31,969 bases of DNA, from the IMG/VR virus record IMGVR_UViG_3300032053_000313, positions 1 through 31,969 of that record; one strand, written 5' to 3'. This DNA comes from a virus. The translations under genes were made by a program, and so were the position numbers. The notes beneath the pieces are model-generated. The model did not search any database. It was not told the DNA's origin and saw only the letters and a list, made by a program, of their open reading frames with translations. This document shows positions 21,539 to 27,889 of this stretch, piece after piece (the first letter of the stretch is position 1; every line of letters begins with the position of its first letter).

Positions 21539-21826
21539 ATGGCGAAGAAGGGGCCAGGGGGCTGGAGAGCAAAGCCGATCTTCGGGTTCGCGCTGGATGT
21601 CATGTGCGGCGGTTGCGAGAAGTGGGTGCGCGAGGTCGCGGCGGATTCGGCAGCCGAGGCAACGAACGGTGAGGGCCGCTGCCGAGAGTGCTTACTGAAG
21701 GAACCCGTGATCGTCGAGGTGGAGCCGGAGCCGGCAGTCCTGGTCGAGGCCGAGCCTGAGGAGAAGCCGGTGCCGCCCTGGGAGAGGCCAACACCAGTCA
21801 GAAGGGATAGCGGCCGGCATCGCTAA
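21539..21826 (+). CDS. small zinc-binding protein, 95 aa
   Basis: GAGGAGGAAACAG precedes ATG 21539. MCGGCEKW and CRECLLKE form two CxxC pairs. The second half is a low-complexity Glu/Pro/Val tail (VEVEPEPAVLVEAEPEEKP). It lies inside the head cassette but is not a recognised structural protein. Confidence 0.55.
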   Translation: MAKKGPGGWRAKPIFGFALDVMCGGCEKWVREVAADSAAEATNGEGRCRECLLKEPVIVEVEPEPAVLVEAEPEEKPVPPWERPTPVRRDSGRHR

Positions 21827-21860
21827 GAGCCAGCCGTAATAGAGAAGGAGGCAAGTTGAC

Positions 21861-22208
21861 ATGGCTGTAAGGACAGAGATCGTACCAAGCCAGATAGTGG
21901 TGACTGGCGTTGCACAGCCAGCGCAGACGACCGGCATCGCTGAAGGACACAAGTTCCTGAATGACGGGGCTGTGTTCGTCGAGGCCTACAACTCGAGCTC
22001 GGGGGGGGCGCTGGTCTTCACATTCCAGACCCCGAGGACGATCCGTGGGCTGGCCGTGGCCGAGCGGGCCGTGTCCGTAGGTGCCTTGGGCACCACGCTC
22101 GTGGGGCCGTTCAACATCGAGGACTACAACCAGTCGGATGGGATGGTGTACCTGGACTACGACGTGACGAGCTACGCGCTGCAAAAGATCCGGGTGTGCA
22201 GGCTCTAG
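21861..22208 (+). CDS. putative head decoration/structural protein, 115 aa
   Basis: AAGGAGG before ATG 21861. A beta-rich protein: KFLNDGAVFVEAYNSSSGGA, LVFTFQTPRTIRGLAVAERA, VGPFNIEDYNQSDGMVYLDY. The 'NDG.vf.ev.N' start and 'GPf....Y.q.dG.vyldY' end recur in phage structural proteins located just after the connector, probably decoration or fibre proteins. Exact role unproven. Confidence 0.6.
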   Translation: MAVRTEIVPSQIVVTGVAQPAQTTGIAEGHKFLNDGAVFVEAYNSSSGGALVFTFQTPRTIRGLAVAERAVSVGALGTTLVGPFNIEDYNQSDGMVYLDYDVTSYALQKIRVCRL

Positions 22209-22216
22209 GAGACGTC

Positions 22217-22591
22217 GTGGAGTTCGAGGACCTGCTGGTGCACACGGCGACGGTCCAGCGCCACGGGACGCGCGAGGACCGGTTCGGGCAGCCCGTGCTG
22301 GACGACTGGAACACGCTCGGGCAGTTCACCTGCCGCCTGACGCCGCCGAAGGGCGGCGAGCGGTATACCGACCGGTCGCAGGGCGTGGTCGTGGCCGACT
22401 ACGTGCTGTACTTCCTGCCCGCTGCGACCATCGGCGAGGCGGACCGGGTGTCTGTGGTAACGGCCGCGGATGGCTCCGTCCTGGCCCAGGACCTGGACGT
22501 GCTGCTTGTGCAGCAGCACTGCGACCTGGAGGGCGCTCCGCATCATCTGGAGGTGCCGTGCCGGTTGCACAGGGAGCCGAGCAGTGGCTAG
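22217..22591 (+). CDS. head closure/stopper protein
   Basis: 124 aa from GTG 22217 with TAGGAG upstream. The pattern MEFEDLLVHTATVQRHG, FGQPVLDDWNTLG, FTCRLTP, then YVLYFLPAATIGEADRVSVV and a final HHLEVPCRLH is that of phage head-closure (stopper) proteins: a small beta-barrel that caps the connector. Overlaps the next start by 8 nt. Confidence 0.7.
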   Translation: MEFEDLLVHTATVQRHGTREDRFGQPVLDDWNTLGQFTCRLTPPKGGERYTDRSQGVVVADYVLYFLPAATIGEADRVSVVTAADGSVLAQDLDVLLVQQHCDLEGAPHHLEVPCRLHREPSSG

Positions 22592-22988
22592 CAGGATCAA
22601 CTGGAAGGGTGCCGTGGTGGAAAAGGATGCGCGGAAGGCAGCGGCCGCCGGCCTGATAGCCGTTGCCGATGAGGTTGCCCGCGAGGCGAAGGGTATCGTT
22701 CACGTCAAGACGGGCACCTGCAAGCGCAGCATCCACACGGCGCCGCCTGGTTACAGCGGCGCCGGCGACTTCGAGAAGGCCAAGAGGACGGACCTGCAGG
22801 CTCCTGGCATGGGCGCCAGGTTCAGCGGGCTCGTGGCGCAGTACGGCGTCGTCTGGCTCGGCTCCTGGGTGCCCTATGCCTGCGTGCTGGAGAACCGGTT
22901 CCCGTACATCTATCCGGCGTTCGAGAAGGTACGAGGGCGGGCAGCGGCTGCGCACATGGCGCGGGCGTTCAAGATGGCAGGCTTCTAA
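22584..22988 (+). CDS. HK97 gp10-like neck/tail completion protein
   Basis: 134 aa from GTG 22584. It has a helix (RKAAAAGLIAVADEVAREAK), then VHVKTGTCKRSIHTAPPG (the 'v.TG.Lr.Si' motif of gp10-like proteins), then YGVVWLGSWVPYACVLE and PYIYPAFEKVRG. These match HK97 gp10-type proteins that join head and tail. Position supports it. Confidence 0.75.
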   Translation: MASRINWKGAVVEKDARKAAAAGLIAVADEVAREAKGIVHVKTGTCKRSIHTAPPGYSGAGDFEKAKRTDLQAPGMGARFSGLVAQYGVVWLGSWVPYACVLENRFPYIYPAFEKVRGRAAAAHMARAFKMAGF

Positions 22989-23407
22989 TGGTGTCGATTG
23001 TGGAACTGCTGAGAACGTACCTCTCTATGGACGGTGACCTGGAGACCGCCACGCCCGGGGGCATCCGTGTGGGCCCCTGTTCGCATGGCCAGCAGCAGGC
23101 TGGCTGCATCAGCCTGATGTCGGCTGGCCTGGCGGAACTCGGCACCGACTTGCCGTTGCGACGGCTTAGGATACAGGCCCGCTGTTTGGCACCGGAACTC
23201 GAGCAGAGCGAGACCATCGGCAGGGAGCTGGAACGGGTTGTCGATGGCGCTAGTCGGGTGGCGGTACACCAGCCCAGCGATGGGCAGGACTACCTGGTCC
23301 ACTGCATGAGCGTGAACGGCGGGCCGTCGAGCCATCGGGACTCCGATGTGACCTGGGAAACACTGCTCTTTGTCGAGGTTCTGGTGGGAACGGAGGCGAT
23401 TGAATGA
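22988..23407 (+). CDS. tail terminator/minor capsid-like protein
   Basis: 139 aa, ATG 22988 overlapping the previous TAA by one base. VSIVELLRTYLSMDG starts the protein; LRRLRIQARCLAPELEQSET and a terminal LLFVEVLVGTEAIE follow. A beta-alpha layout with a helix-first start and a final beta strand is that of tail terminator proteins, which sit here in the gene order (after neck, before major tail). Sequence support is weak, position support good. Confidence 0.6.
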   Translation: MVSIVELLRTYLSMDGDLETATPGGIRVGPCSHGQQQAGCISLMSAGLAELGTDLPLRRLRIQARCLAPELEQSETIGRELERVVDGASRVAVHQPSDGQDYLVHCMSVNGGPSSHRDSDVTWETLLFVEVLVGTEAIE

Positions 23408-23658
23408 AGTGGTTAGCGACGTACATCGGCGATGGCCCTCGCTTCTTGTGCAGTAGCAAGGGGCTGGAGTGGGCGCAGGGTGAGACTAAAGAGATCGACG
23501 AGGACACCGCGTTGCTGATACGGGAGTCGTTCCCCGACCTGGTCCGGCTGGAGCAGGTGGAGGAGCCGCATCCTGGGAAGAAGCAGCGCGAGGAGCCGCC
23601 GGCCAAGGAGGCTGCGCCAGACGATACTGCCCCGCCGGAGGAGGGCGAACAGAGCTAG
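23404..23658 (+). CDS. hypothetical protein, 84 aa
   Basis: ATG 23404 overlaps the previous stop. The first 50 residues look ordered (WAQGETKEIDEDTALLIRES, 'F.dlvrle'); the rest is charged and Pro-rich. Small proteins with this 'G...eid...a..l.......f' pattern are common next to major tail genes. Function unknown. Confidence 0.55.
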   Translation: MKWLATYIGDGPRFLCSSKGLEWAQGETKEIDEDTALLIRESFPDLVRLEQVEEPHPGKKQREEPPAKEAAPDDTAPPEEGEQS

Positions 23659-23677
23659 CAACCGTCTGCCGGGAAAT

Positions 23678-23692
23678 GTGCCTGGCAGACAC
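23678..23692 (+). promoter_or_regulatory. 15-bp near-palindrome, copy 5
   Basis: GTGCCTGGCAGACAC, preceded by AAT, 28 bp upstream of the major tail gene. An overlapping longer pairing, GTCTGCC (23664-23670) with GGCAGAC, also exists. Confidence 0.65.
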
Positions 23693-23720
23693 GGAAAGGT
23701 AATCGAGGAGGTGTAGTGAA

Positions 23721-24281
23721 ATGCCAGAAGCACCATTTGCGGTAATCGTAGGGCCGGCTGAGGTCTGGGTTGCCCCGGTGGCAACGACGTTCCCTGTTGT
23801 GAGCGCCGCGCCGGCCTCTGACTGGCTATCGCTCGGCAAGACCGATGGCGGCGTGACCGTTACCCACGGCCAGACGCAGGTGAAGATCCGCGTCGACCAG
23901 GTGACTGGGCCTTTGAAGATCGTCAGGACCGAGGAAGACCTGACGATCGCTTTCAACCTGGCCGAGCTGACGCTGGAGACCTATGGGCGGATGCTGAACG
24001 CCGCGGCCGTGACGTCTGACGCTGGGCCGCCGGCAACGAAGCACATCGGCCTGTACCAGAACGTCGACGTGAGCCAGTGGGCGTTGCTGATACGCGGCGG
24101 CTCGCCCTACGGCGACTGGAATCTGCAGTACGAGATCCCGAAGGTCGCTCAATCGGGCACGCCCAGCGTGAAATTCACGCGTGACGACAAGGCCACGCTC
24201 TCGGTCGAGTTCATTGCCCTGTACGATTCCAGCCAGTCGGCAGGGGAAGAGTTCGGCCGCCTGATGGCCCAAAGCGCGTAG
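23721..24281 (+). CDS. major tail protein
   Basis: 186 aa with GGAGGTGTAG upstream. Tail-tube fold pattern: an N-terminal FAVIVGPAEVWVAPVA, DWLSLGKTDGGVTVTHGQTQ, then the long strands TEEDLTIAFNLAELTLETYG and a closing DDKATLSVEFIALYDSS. The 'W..lG.t.gg......' start and an 'L.v.F.aL.D' end are typical of siphovirus tube proteins. Between neck genes and the tail chaperone, as expected. Confidence 0.8.
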   Translation: MPEAPFAVIVGPAEVWVAPVATTFPVVSAAPASDWLSLGKTDGGVTVTHGQTQVKIRVDQVTGPLKIVRTEEDLTIAFNLAELTLETYGRMLNAAAVTSDAGPPATKHIGLYQNVDVSQWALLIRGGSPYGDWNLQYEIPKVAQSGTPSVKFTRDDKATLSVEFIALYDSSQSAGEEFGRLMAQSA

Positions 24282-24305
24282 CTGGTAGCAGGAGGCATAG
24301 CCGGG

Positions 24306-24548
24306 ATGGCAGAGCCTGTGAAGTTGAAGGACGTTGCCCAGCTCGCAGCGGCTGTCTGGGACACAGGACGACGGCTGAAGCGCATGGAGCGACGCTGCCG
24401 CTTGGACAGTAAGGAACTGGCCCAGCAGTTCGCGTATCTGCAACTCATGCTGGCGTCGTTCGGTATTGAAGTGCCTGGCATAGACGAAAGGGGAGGTCAT
24501 AGCCATGGCGAAGAAGAGGACGAAAAAGGAACAACCCCCGAGTCCTGA
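24306..24548 (+). CDS. hypothetical protein, 80 aa
   Basis: ATG 24306 with AGGAGG upstream. Helical (LKDVAQLAAAVWDTGRRLKR, QFAYLQLMLASFGIEVPG), ending in an acidic His-containing tail. It overlaps the next gene by 44 nt, more than usual here, so the end or existence of the protein is slightly uncertain. Confidence 0.5.
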   Translation: MAEPVKLKDVAQLAAAVWDTGRRLKRMERRCRLDSKELAQQFAYLQLMLASFGIEVPGIDERGGHSHGEEEDEKGTTPES

Positions 24549-25017
24549 GCCGTCGGCCGCTGAGCCGAAGGCCGAGATCAACAAGGACATGGACCCCGGC
24601 CACGGGCTGGAGATCCTGAAGCTCAGCGACATCATCCCCGACGGGCGGCCCCTGGAAGTGGATGGGCAGCGCTACACGCTGTTGCACCCCGGAGCGCTCA
24701 GCCTGTACGGCACGGTTGTTGTCAGCAAACTGCGCTCCCGCTGGGGCGAACTATTCCGCAAGTGGCATGCCGATGAGTGTACCGAGGAAGAGGCAGATGA
24801 GCTGGACGAGGTTGCCTGCCAGCTCGTGCCCCTGATCAGCGACATGCCCGAGGATGTGGCTAGGGGCTGGACGTGGCGTATACGGAGCCAGGTGGTGACG
24901 CTGCACTTCGGGTTCATCGCCGAGGTGCTCCCAAATTTGAAGGGGGCGGCTCTGATGCTGAACAGGGCGGCCCGGCGGGCGGCGCAGAAGGAGAAGGGCG
25001 AGGGTGGGGATGGCTGA
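24505..25017 (+). CDS. tail assembly chaperone, short form (G-like)
   Basis: 170 aa, GGGGAGG before ATG 24505. An N-terminal Lys/Pro-rich tail, then RPLEVDGQRYTLLHPGALSL and a helical acidic part (CTEEEADELDEVACQLVPLI). The end is basic and Ala-rich. Position between the major tail and tape measure genes and the presence of a second frame that continues without a start codon identify the tail chaperone pair. The zero-frame product is the G-like form, which recruits tube subunits around the tape measure. Confidence 0.7.
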   Translation: MAKKRTKKEQPPSPEPSAAEPKAEINKDMDPGHGLEILKLSDIIPDGRPLEVDGQRYTLLHPGALSLYGTVVVSKLRSRWGELFRKWHADECTEEEADELDEVACQLVPLISDMPEDVARGWTWRIRSQVVTLHFGFIAEVLPNLKGAALMLNRAARRAAQKEKGEGGDG

Positions 25018-25316
25018 TCACCCAGATTTCCTACCACTACCACATCGGGTACGAGGAACAGCTCAGGATGAGCCTGATAGCCTTTAACACCTATCTGAAA
25101 CACCTGCCTGGTCATCTGAATGAAGACGCCTTGCGTCTGGTAGCTGCGGCTGCGTTCCCATATATGGATCGGGATGGGCGCGAGCGGTTCTTGCGGGACC
25201 TGCAGGGCGCAGAGCGAAAGCCGGAACGTAGGATGAGCAAAGAAGAATATGCGATGCACCTAGCCGCGCTTGGCCTGCCGCTGATAGAGGTTCCGGCCAA
25301 GGAGGATGGTAAGTGA
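25002..25316 (+). CDS. tail assembly chaperone, frameshift extension (T-like)
   Basis: This frame lies at -1 relative to the gene at 24505 and stays open to TGA 25314-25316 without a plausible start or ribosome site. It reads HYHIGYEEQLRMSLIAFNTY, DRDGRERFLRDLQG and SKEEYAMHLAALGLPL. A -1 slip just before the zero-frame stop (candidate bases AAGGGC at 24994-24999 or GGGTGGGG at 25002-25009) would make a G-T fusion of about 270 aa, the standard way siphoviruses make their long chaperone form. No perfect X-XXY-YYZ heptamer is present, so the exact site is uncertain. Confidence 0.7.
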   Translation, partial: GWGWLITQISYHYHIGYEEQLRMSLIAFNTYLKHLPGHLNEDALRLVAAAAFPYMDRDGRERFLRDLQGAERKPERRMSKEEYAMHLAALGLPLIEVPAKEDGK

Positions 25317-25318
25317 GG

Positions 25319-25522
25319 CTAGGGCTGGGGCTCGGCGTCCCCTGTAGGGGCGGGCTTGAGAATGGCGTCCAGCTCCTCGCGCCGGAGACGACGTCGGCCT
25401 TTGGGCATGATGTGGTAGGGCAACCTGCCCTCATGCATCAGCCTATAAATAGTTCGCCGCGTTACCTTCAGATACGCAGCAGCTTCCTTACTTGTCAACC
25501 ACTCATCCATCACCCTATCCAT
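25319..25522 (-). CDS. excisionase-like helix-turn-helix protein
   Basis: 67 aa on the minus strand, the only convincing minus-strand protein gene in the window. DEWLTSKEAAAYLKVTRRTI, YRLMHEGRLPYH and GRRRLRREELDAIL form the winged MerR-like HTH_17 ('excisionase family') domain. Start at 25522 (ATG); ATG 25510, which begins the domain exactly, is equally likely. It ends 2 bp from the chaperone stop (convergent). A GATAAT preceded by TGC (minus strand, 25557-25552) may be its promoter. Likely a repressor or a recombination directionality factor. Confidence 0.8.
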   Translation of the reverse strand: MDRVMDEWLTSKEAAAYLKVTRRTIYRLMHEGRLPYHIMPKGRRRLRREELDAILKPAPTGDAEPQP

Positions 25523-25579
25523 GTTACCAGAACGTTCCCTGGAAGGCAACAATTATCGCAAGATTTCCTGCCATGTCCC

Positions 25580-25609
25580 TTGACAATAGGGTCAATCCCT
25601 GCGTATAAT
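25580..25609 (+). promoter_or_regulatory. consensus promoter
   Basis: TTGACA (25580-25585), 18-bp spacer, TATAAT (25604-25609): perfect at both hexamers. Divergent to the excisionase-like gene and upstream of three tiny Zn-protein genes. The spacer contains the pair AGGG/CCCT (25588-25600). Confidence 0.85.
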
Positions 25610-25655
25610 AAGAATAAGAGAGACATGCAGGGACAGAGGCAAGAAGGAGAGGGGA

Positions 25656-25763
25656 ATGGCAGCGATAACATTCCGGCCCGCGAACAGTTGGGTGTGCGCC
25701 TGCGGCCAGTGGAACCTCAAGGGCATCGAGACCTGCCGCGGCTGCGAGAAGCCGAGGTCCTAG
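25656..25763 (+). CDS. RanBP2-like zinc-finger microprotein, 35 aa
   Basis: ATG 25656 with AGGAGAGGGG upstream; stop TAG 25761-25763. It reads NSWVCACGQWNLKGIETC then CRGCEKPRS. W-x-C-x-C, a central Asn and C-x2-C are the elements of the RanBP2/NZF zinc finger. These fingers bind RNA or ubiquitin in eukaryotes; in phages the role is unknown. The next ATG follows the stop directly. Confidence 0.55.
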   Translation: MAAITFRPANSWVCACGQWNLKGIETCRGCEKPRS

Positions 25764-25994
25764 ATGGCAGCGACGGTTGGAGAGGAAGCCCCCTGCACGT
25801 TCACTGGCTGTGGCCAGCCGGGCAAGGTTCTCCTGGCAATGGACGGATGGGCAATCGCCATCTGCGCCGCGTGCGAAGCCAGGGCAGTGCACTTTTGGCG
25901 ATCACTGGAAGCGCAGGAGGCCCGCCAGCAGGGGAGGCTGCGTCGGAAGAAGGAGCGGGCTCACGGACTCATAGCAATATCAGCCAGAGGCTGA
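25764..25994 (+). CDS. small zinc-binding protein, 76 aa
   Basis: Starts at ATG 25764 directly after the previous stop. CTFTGCGQPGK and ICAACEARA give four Cys. A basic helical C-terminus follows (QEARQQGRLRRKKERAH). Not a recognised family. Confidence 0.55.
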   Translation: MAATVGEEAPCTFTGCGQPGKVLLAMDGWAIAICAACEARAVHFWRSLEAQEARQQGRLRRKKERAHGLIAISARG

Positions 25995-26009
25995 AGGAGG
26001 GAAAGGGAG

Positions 26010-26300
26010 ATGGAAGCGGTATGTTTCTTCTGCGAGGGAGAAGTGGCCGGCCGGGGATCCCAGGAAGGCAAGAGCATCGACGGCCAGGACGTAACAATCG
26101 CAGTCTGCAGCGACTGCGTGGGCTCTCTAGGGGTGCTCTTGGCCGACATAACGAGCGAACTAGAGGACGGGATGTCAAAGGCTGGCTGGCTGCGGCAGGC
26201 CCTGGAGCGCCTGAGCGCCGAGGCCTGGGAGGCGCTGGCCCTGCACCAGGAAGGGACCGCAGATCGGCAAATTCTGGAGGCTGCGGTTTGCCGGGCGTGA
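26010..26300 (+). CDS. ClpX-type zinc finger-like protein, 96 aa
   Basis: ATG 26010 after GAGGGAAAGGGAG. VCFFCEGEV, a spacer with SIDGQDVTIAV, then CSDCVGSLG: two CxxC pairs with the spacing seen in ClpX-type zinc-binding domains. A helical C-terminus follows. A host-protease adaptor role is imaginable but not shown. Confidence 0.5.
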   Translation: MEAVCFFCEGEVAGRGSQEGKSIDGQDVTIAVCSDCVGSLGVLLADITSELEDGMSKAGWLRQALERLSAEAWEALALHQEGTADRQILEAAVCRA

Positions 26301-26335
26301 CCATGTTGGTAGGTCGGTGTTCTATCCACATAAGA

Positions 26336-26373
26336 CAACGGGACGGAGACATGCCTCAATCTCCGCCCCGTTG
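26336..26373 (-). terminator. minus-strand hairpin A
   Basis: CAACGGGGCGGAGA and TCTCCGTCCCGTTG (minus strand) pair over 14 bp with one G-U. On the + strand that position is an A-C mismatch, so the hairpin belongs to a minus-strand transcript. TCTTATGTG follows. A near copy is hairpin B. Confidence 0.55.
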
Positions 26374-26432
26374 CAAAGCAGGTCGTGTCGTCATCCCTTC
26401 GCTCAGGGAGACACAGCCCTCTAGCACGGTAA

Positions 26433-26462
26433 AGGTTACCGCAGTCAGGGGGTCCTTGTCAA
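26433..26462 (-). promoter_or_regulatory. possible minus-strand promoter A
   Basis: On the minus strand TTGACA (26462-26457), 18-bp spacer, TAACCT (26438-26433). The -35 is perfect, the -10 weak. It lies just downstream of tRNA 1 and would transcribe toward hairpin A. Confidence 0.35.
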
Positions 26463-26474
26463 TAGGGAGACCGA

Positions 26475-26548
26475 AGCCCTGGACGGGACTCGAACCCGTG
26501 ACCTGCGCCTTAGCTAGAGGGCCGCTCTATCCGCTGAGCTACCAGGGC
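26475..26548 (-). tRNA. tRNA with unusual anticodon arm (no CCA encoded)
   Basis: Acceptor GCCCTGG/CCAGGGC, D stem GCTC/GAGC with loop AGCGGATA, variable loop AGGTC and T arm ACGGG-TTCGAGT-CCCGT are all perfect. The anticodon arm is 18 nt instead of 17 (GCCCTCTAGCTAAGGCGC). It can be read as an 8-nt loop CTAGCTAA on an imperfect stem, or as a 7-nt loop CTAGCTA with a bulge in the stem. Anticodon identity is therefore open (AGC, GCT or a four-base AGCT). Confidence 0.75.
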
Positions 26549-26572
26549 TAGGAGGATGATATCACATAAGAG

Positions 26573-26602
26573 AACGGGACGGAGAAGTGCCTCCGCCCCG
26601 TT
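26573..26602 (-). terminator. minus-strand hairpin B
   Basis: AACGGGGCGGAG pairs with CTCCGTCCCGTT (minus strand, one G-U), followed by CTCTTATGTG. It shares the CATAAGA-AACGGGACGGAG block with hairpin A, so the two are direct repeats about 237 bp apart. Confidence 0.55.
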
Positions 26603-26641
26603 GCTCAGTTGGAAAGAACGCGCATTCCTGCTGAACTTAAG

Positions 26642-26669
26642 CCTATAGGAATCGAAGGGTAGATGTCAA
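26642..26669 (-). promoter_or_regulatory. minus-strand promoter B
   Basis: TTGACA (26669-26664), 16-bp spacer, TATAGG (26647-26642) on the minus strand. It would give a transcript starting near 26635 that meets hairpin B within about 65 nt, upstream of tRNA 1. Confidence 0.55.
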
Positions 26670-26708
26670 GGAATTCATACCTGGGGGGGAGTGTAGAAAA
26701 GCAAATGA

Positions 26709-26736
26709 GACGGGAGATTTGCCCTGGTCTCCCGCC
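26709..26736 (-). terminator. minus-strand hairpin C
   Basis: GGCGGGAGA pairs with TCTCCCGTC (one G-U) on the minus strand, followed by TCATTTGCTTTTC. This is the best U-rich tail of the three minus-strand hairpins. Confidence 0.6.
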
Positions 26737-26805
26737 CCACTGCCGTTGGTCGCATCCTCGCCCTTACTCAGAAAAGGACGTGCGCCCCTCTCACGAAGTA
26801 CCTTT

Positions 26806-26833
26806 ATTATCGTACATTCTGGGGATTTGTCAA
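26806..26833 (-). promoter_or_regulatory. minus-strand promoter C
   Basis: TTGACA (26833-26828), 16-bp spacer, GATAAT (26811-26806) on the minus strand: a near-consensus promoter between tRNA 2 and hairpin C. It would produce an RNA of about 100 nt ending at hairpin C, in which I see no open reading frame with a ribosome site. Confidence 0.6.
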
Positions 26834-26856
26834 GGGGGGTTCGCCAGAAAAAGGCT

Positions 26857-26933
26857 TGGTGCCCCCGGCGGGACTCGAACCCGCGACCTTCTCCTTCGTG
26901 AGAGGAACGCTCTATCCGCTGAGCTACGGGGGC
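26857..26933 (-). tRNA. tRNA, probable Arg-type body, anticodon uncertain
   Basis: GCCCCCG/CGGGGGC acceptor with encoded ACCA, D stem GCTC/GAGC with AGCGGATA loop, T arm GCGGG-TTCGAGT-CCCGC. The body looks like bacterial tRNA-Arg. Between G26 and the AGGTC variable loop there are 18 nt (TTCCTCTCACGAAGGAGA). A 7-nt loop CTCACGA with stem TTCCT/AGGAG gives anticodon CAC (Val codon GTG) and a 6-nt variable loop. An 8-nt loop CTCACGAA would contain ACG (Arg). Confidence 0.8.
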
Positions 26934-26942
26934 ACCAGGAGG

Positions 26943-26971
26943 ATGGTAGCGCTAGGGACCCGAGGCGTCAA
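26943..26971 (-). promoter_or_regulatory. minus-strand promoter of tRNA 2
   Basis: TTGACG (26971-26966), 17-bp spacer, TACCAT (26948-26943). The -10 ends 9 bp before the tRNA 5' end, so transcription would begin at or just before the mature tRNA. Confidence 0.5.
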
Positions 26972-27003
26972 CGTGGCCGGCTGACGATGAGGAGACCGCG
27001 GGG

Positions 27004-27819
27004 ATGAGCGAAGACACGCAGGTGCTGACCGCCGAGGAGCGGGAGGCTAGAAGGCGGGAACAGGCAAGGGAGCGGGAGCGGCGGTATCGCCTGCGCCATC
27101 CGGAGAAAGTGCGCGCAAAGAAGCGCCGGTATCGTGCTAGGCACCCTGAGCGAGTACAGGAGCAGCAGAGACAAAACTATGCTGCTCATGGGGAGGAACG
27201 GCGGGAGTATAGCCGGCGGTACACCGCCGAGGGCCGTAACAAGAGACCTTGCGTCGGCTGCGGCGAACCCTGTCTAGGCCGTCCGCCCGTCCCTCGCTGT
27301 TGCAAATGTGCCGCCCTCCACTATCGGGGCGATAGGCATTGGAATTATAAGGGCGGGTGTATCAGGCGCGATGGCTATCGGTATGTGGGCTGGAATGGCG
27401 TAAGGCAACTTGAGCATCAACTCATCTGGGAATCCGTGTATGGTCCTGTGCCTCGGGGTTGGCTGATCCATCATCTGAACGGGGACAAGCTCGACAATCG
27501 GCTGAGGAATCTGGTGCCTTTTCCTTCTGCGGTGCACACAAGGCTTCACCGACTGGTGGCCGCCGGTGCCTTCTCCCTCCATCAGGCTGCGGTGGAAGTC
27601 AGGCCGATGTTGGCGGGCAAGGCCCCGACTCTTGCTGAGGCCCGCAAGGCACTCAGGGCCCAGTACAGGGGCGACCCGGGTAAGCAGGCCTCCTACGAGA
27701 GGAAGCTGCTGAAGCCTGACTGGGCCGGCAGGATGGCCCCGGTCGAGCGAACCTACGTCCTGCAGGTACTGTATAGAGCGATGAGGAAGCTTCTGGCGGC
27801 TATGCCAAGGAGCGAGTGA
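27004..27819 (+). CDS. HNH homing endonuclease 3 (intact form)
   Basis: 271 aa from ATG 27004. Basic N-terminal helix (AEEREARRREQARERERRYR) with repeated RHPE/RYRARH units, zinc knuckle (PCVGCGEPCLGR...CCKC), a YRYVGWNG segment, HNH core (GWLIHHLNGDKLDNRLRNLV, closing HTRLHRL) and a C-terminal part (APTLAEARKALRAQY, then RKLLKPDWAGRM) that probably binds DNA. It is the fullest of three paralogues (others at 11052 and 14207) and the reference for judging their damage. Not inside a gene; it lies within the island between chaperone and tape measure. Confidence 0.85.
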   Translation: MSEDTQVLTAEEREARRREQARERERRYRLRHPEKVRAKKRRYRARHPERVQEQQRQNYAAHGEERREYSRRYTAEGRNKRPCVGCGEPCLGRPPVPRCCKCAALHYRGDRHWNYKGGCIRRDGYRYVGWNGVRQLEHQLIWESVYGPVPRGWLIHHLNGDKLDNRLRNLVPFPSAVHTRLHRLVAAGAFSLHQAAVEVRPMLAGKAPTLAEARKALRAQYRGDPGKQASYERKLLKPDWAGRMAPVERTYVLQVLYRAMRKLLAAMPRSE

Positions 27820-27847
27820 GGCTGCACATGCGGAAGCCTGGCGGAGT

Positions 27848-27855
27848 GCTATAAT
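27848..27855 (+). promoter_or_regulatory. extended -10 promoter (TGC-TATAAT)
   Basis: TATAAT at 27850-27855 with TG at 27847-27848. No -35 at normal spacing. It would drive the small membrane peptide and possibly the tape measure gene through hairpin leader copy 2. Confidence 0.55.
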
Positions 27856-27889
27856 GGCTAGTAGAATCCCGGCCTGGGGAAGGGGAGCC

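Noticed and set aside
26475-26548. Amber-suppressor tRNA reading (anticodon CTA) for tRNA 1
   Set aside because: CTA follows a T in the arm, but taking it as the anticodon leaves no anticodon stem. Many genes here end in TAG, so the amber codon is clearly a stop in this genome.
25313-26551. A 412-aa plus-strand frame ending with WTGLEPVTCALARGPLYPLS
   Set aside because: It crosses the minus-strand HTH gene, three better small genes and tRNA 1, and its end is again the typical antisense translation of a tRNA.
26663-27007. A 114-aa plus-strand frame ending with GGTRTRDLLLRERNALSAEL
   Set aside because: This is the well-known spurious translation of the reverse strand of a tRNA gene (tRNA 2 at 26857-26933).
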